A stretch of 64,000 nucleotides of DNA, from positions 1-64,000 of the forward strand of contig JAJFUF010000010.1 of assembly GCA_021372495.1 (NCBI GenBank), written 5' to 3'. The translations under genes were made by a program, and so were the position numbers. Under the pieces are notes generated by a model. That model searched no databases and was not told the DNA's origin. It saw only the letters and a list, made by a program, of their open reading frames with translations. Below are positions 62,670 through 64,000 of this stretch, in pieces; the first letter of the stretch is position 1; each line of letters begins with the position of its first letter. This DNA is from Lysobacteraceae bacterium (lineage in GTDB: Bacteria > Pseudomonadota > Gammaproteobacteria > Xanthomonadales > Rhodanobacteraceae).

Positions 62670-64000
62670 TCAGTACGGCCACTGCCACTCGCTGATCTCG
62701 GGCATGTCGCGGCCATGGCGGACGATGTACTCGCGATGGTCGGTCAGGCGATCGCGCAGGAACTGCTTCGCGTGGCCGATGCGCGCGGCGAGGCCCGGGA
62801 CGCGGTCCAGCACGTCGCCGGCGAGGTGGAAGCGGTCGAGGTCGTTGCGCACGGTCATGTCGAAGGGCGTGGTGGTCGTGCCTTCCTCCTTGTAGCCGCG
62901 CACGTGCAGGTGGTCGTGGTTGTGGCGGCGGTAGCTCAGGCGGTGGATCAGCCAGGGGTAGCCGTGGTACGCGAAGATCACCGGCACGTCGGGCGGAAAC
63001 ATCGCGTCGAATTCGCGGTCGGGCAGGCCGTGCGGGTGCTCCTCGCGCGGCTGCAGCGTCATCAGGTCGACCACGTTGACGACGCGCACCTTGAGTTCCG
63101 GCACCAGCTTGCGCAGCAGCTCCGTCGCCGCCAGCGTCTCGATGGTGGGCACGTCGCCCGCGCAGGCCATGATCGCGTCCGGTGCGGCGCCGGCGTCGCT
63201 GCTCGCCCATGCCCAGATGCCGATGCCGGCAGCGCAGTGGCGCACCGCCGCGTCCATGTCCAGCCACTGCGGCTGCGGCTGCTTGCCGGCGACGATCACG
63301 TTGACCAGGTCGCGGCTGCGCAGGCACTGGTCGGCGACGCACAGCAGCGTGTTCGCATCCGGCGGCAGGTACACGCGGATGATGTCCGCCTTCTTGTTGA
63401 CCACGTGGTCGATGAAGCCCGGATCCTGGTGCGAGAAGCCGTTGTGGTCCTGGCGCCAGACGTGCGAGGTCAGCAGGTAGTTGAGCGAGGCGATCGGCCG
63501 CCGCCACGGGATGTCCCTGCTTACTTTCAGCCACTTGGCGTGCTGGTTGAACATCGAATCGACGATGTGGATGAACGCCTCGTAGCAGGAGAACAGGCCA
63601 TGGCGGCCGCTCAGCAGGTAGCCTTCCAGCCAGCCCTGGCAGATGTGCTCGCTGAGGATTTCCATCACGCGGCCGTCCGGCGACAGGTGGTCGTCGTCGT
63701 CCAGGCGTTCGGCCATCCAGGTGCGGTCGGTCGCCTCGAACAGCGCGTCCAGGCGGTTCGAGGCGGTTTCGTCGGGGCCGACGACGCGGAAGTTGCGTCG
63801 TGCGGCGTTGCGCTTCATCACGTCGCGCAGCAGCGCGCCGAGCACGCGCGTGGCCTCGGCCTGCGCCTGGCCGGGGCGCGGTACGGCAACCGCGTAGTCG
63901 CGGAAATCGGGCAGGTCGAGATCCTCGAGCAGCAGGCCGCCGTTGGCGTGCGGGTTCGCGCCCATGCGGCGCGGGCCCGATGGCGCTAGCGCGGCGAGTT
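62670..64000 (-). CDS. xfp: Phosphoketolase (C-terminal part, gene runs off the window)
   Basis: Cleaves xylulose-5-P or fructose-6-P to acetyl-phosphate with TPP. The window holds the last 442 codons of a protein normally near 800 aa; the frame stays open to base 64000 (…[15 protein letters not shown]), so the ATG at 63963-63965 is internal. Visible are [32 protein letters not shown] split by the family, [20 protein letters not shown] in two parts, the PYP-type C-terminal domain and [14 protein letters not shown]. It is the first gene of the operon feeding acetate kinase. Confidence 0.93.
   Translation of the reverse strand, partial: LAALAPSGPRRMGANPHANGGLLLEDLDLPDFRDYAVAVPRPGQAQAEATRVLGALLRDVMKRNAARRNFRVVGPDETASNRLDALFEATDRTWMAERLDDDDHLSPDGRVMEILSEHICQGWLEGYLLSGRHGLFSCYEAFIHIVDSMFNQHAKWLKVSRDIPWRRPIASLNYLLTSHVWRQDHNGFSHQDPGFIDHVVNKKADIIRVYLPPDANTLLCVADQCLRSRDLVNVIVAGKQPQPQWLDMDAAVRHCAAGIGIWAWASSDAGAAPDAIMACAGDVPTIETLAATELLRKLVPELKVRVVNVVDLMTLQPREEHPHGLPDREFDAMFPPDVPVIFAYHGYPWLIHRLSYRRHNHDHLHVRGYKEEGTTTTPFDMTVRNDLDRFHLAGDVLDRVPGLAARIGHAKQFLRDRLTDHREYIVRHGRDMPEISEWQWPY

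Overview
The window is high-GC DNA from a gammaproteobacterium of the Xanthomonadales/Lysobacterales type; a Rhodanobacteraceae-like genus is my best guess and is not proven. The reasons are the very high GC of the housekeeping genes, the conserved blocks cmk-rpsA-ihfB-lapA-lapB and ndk-rlmN-pilF-rodZ/yfgM-bamB-der, a MoeB with an N-terminal rhodanese domain, and a dif site of the E. coli/Xanthomonas kind.

Layout. 0.2-8.4 kb (+): cytidylate kinase, ribosomal protein S1, IHF-beta, LapA/LapB (LPS quality control), two envelope-polysaccharide genes (lipid-linked glycosyltransferase, WbpM-like dehydratase) and galU. 8.4-13.4 kb: a PLP trans-sulfuration enzyme, an FAD amine oxidase, a CsaA-like protein, and an AraC regulator divergent from a methanethiol methyltransferase (mddA). 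13.4-17.7 kb (-): a TetR/PsrA-type regulator followed by a fadB-like/fadA beta-oxidation pair, with a PsrA-type palindrome in front. 17.9-24.7 kb (+): ndk, rlmN, pilF, rodZ, yfgM, bamB, der, without the usual ispG-hisS between rodZ and yfgM. 24.7-32.7 kb: molybdenum cofactor genes mobA-moeA-moeB, a DUF1244 gene, folD, guaB, guaA, tadA. 32.8-33.2 kb: a small exported protein behind a perfect CRP/Clp-type palindrome.

33.4-42.7 kb (+): a complete kdp potassium-transport operon (29-aa membrane peptide, kdpF, A, B, a 70-aa unknown, a TorF-type porin, kdpC, D, E). 42.7-49.2 kb (-): a three-gene anti-phage Shango system (SngA TerB-domain membrane protein, SngB ATPase, SngC helicase) plus an IS3-family remnant. 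This block lies between two imperfect 32-bp direct repeats and is clearly less GC-rich than the housekeeping DNA. At 49.2-50.6 kb are an apparently N-terminally shortened protein phosphatase gene, a near-canonical XerCD dif site (49859-49886), a DUF3653/VC1465-family Xer-activation gene and an 85-aa unknown. FtsK-orienting motifs (GGGNAGGG) that I found all point toward this dif from both sides, so I think the window spans the chromosome replication terminus, with the defence island beside it.

50.7-64 kb: two convergent central-carbon operons. On + lie an acetyl-CoA synthetase, a pyruvate/acetoin-dehydrogenase-like E1alpha-E1beta-E2 set and an acyl carrier protein, all overlapping by 4 bp. 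On - lie phosphoketolase (cut by the window edge), transaldolase, phosphoglucomutase, glucan phosphorylase and acetate kinase. Together they look like a module that turns stored glucan and pentose/hexose phosphates into acetyl-phosphate, acetate and ATP, with acetyl-CoA metabolism next door.
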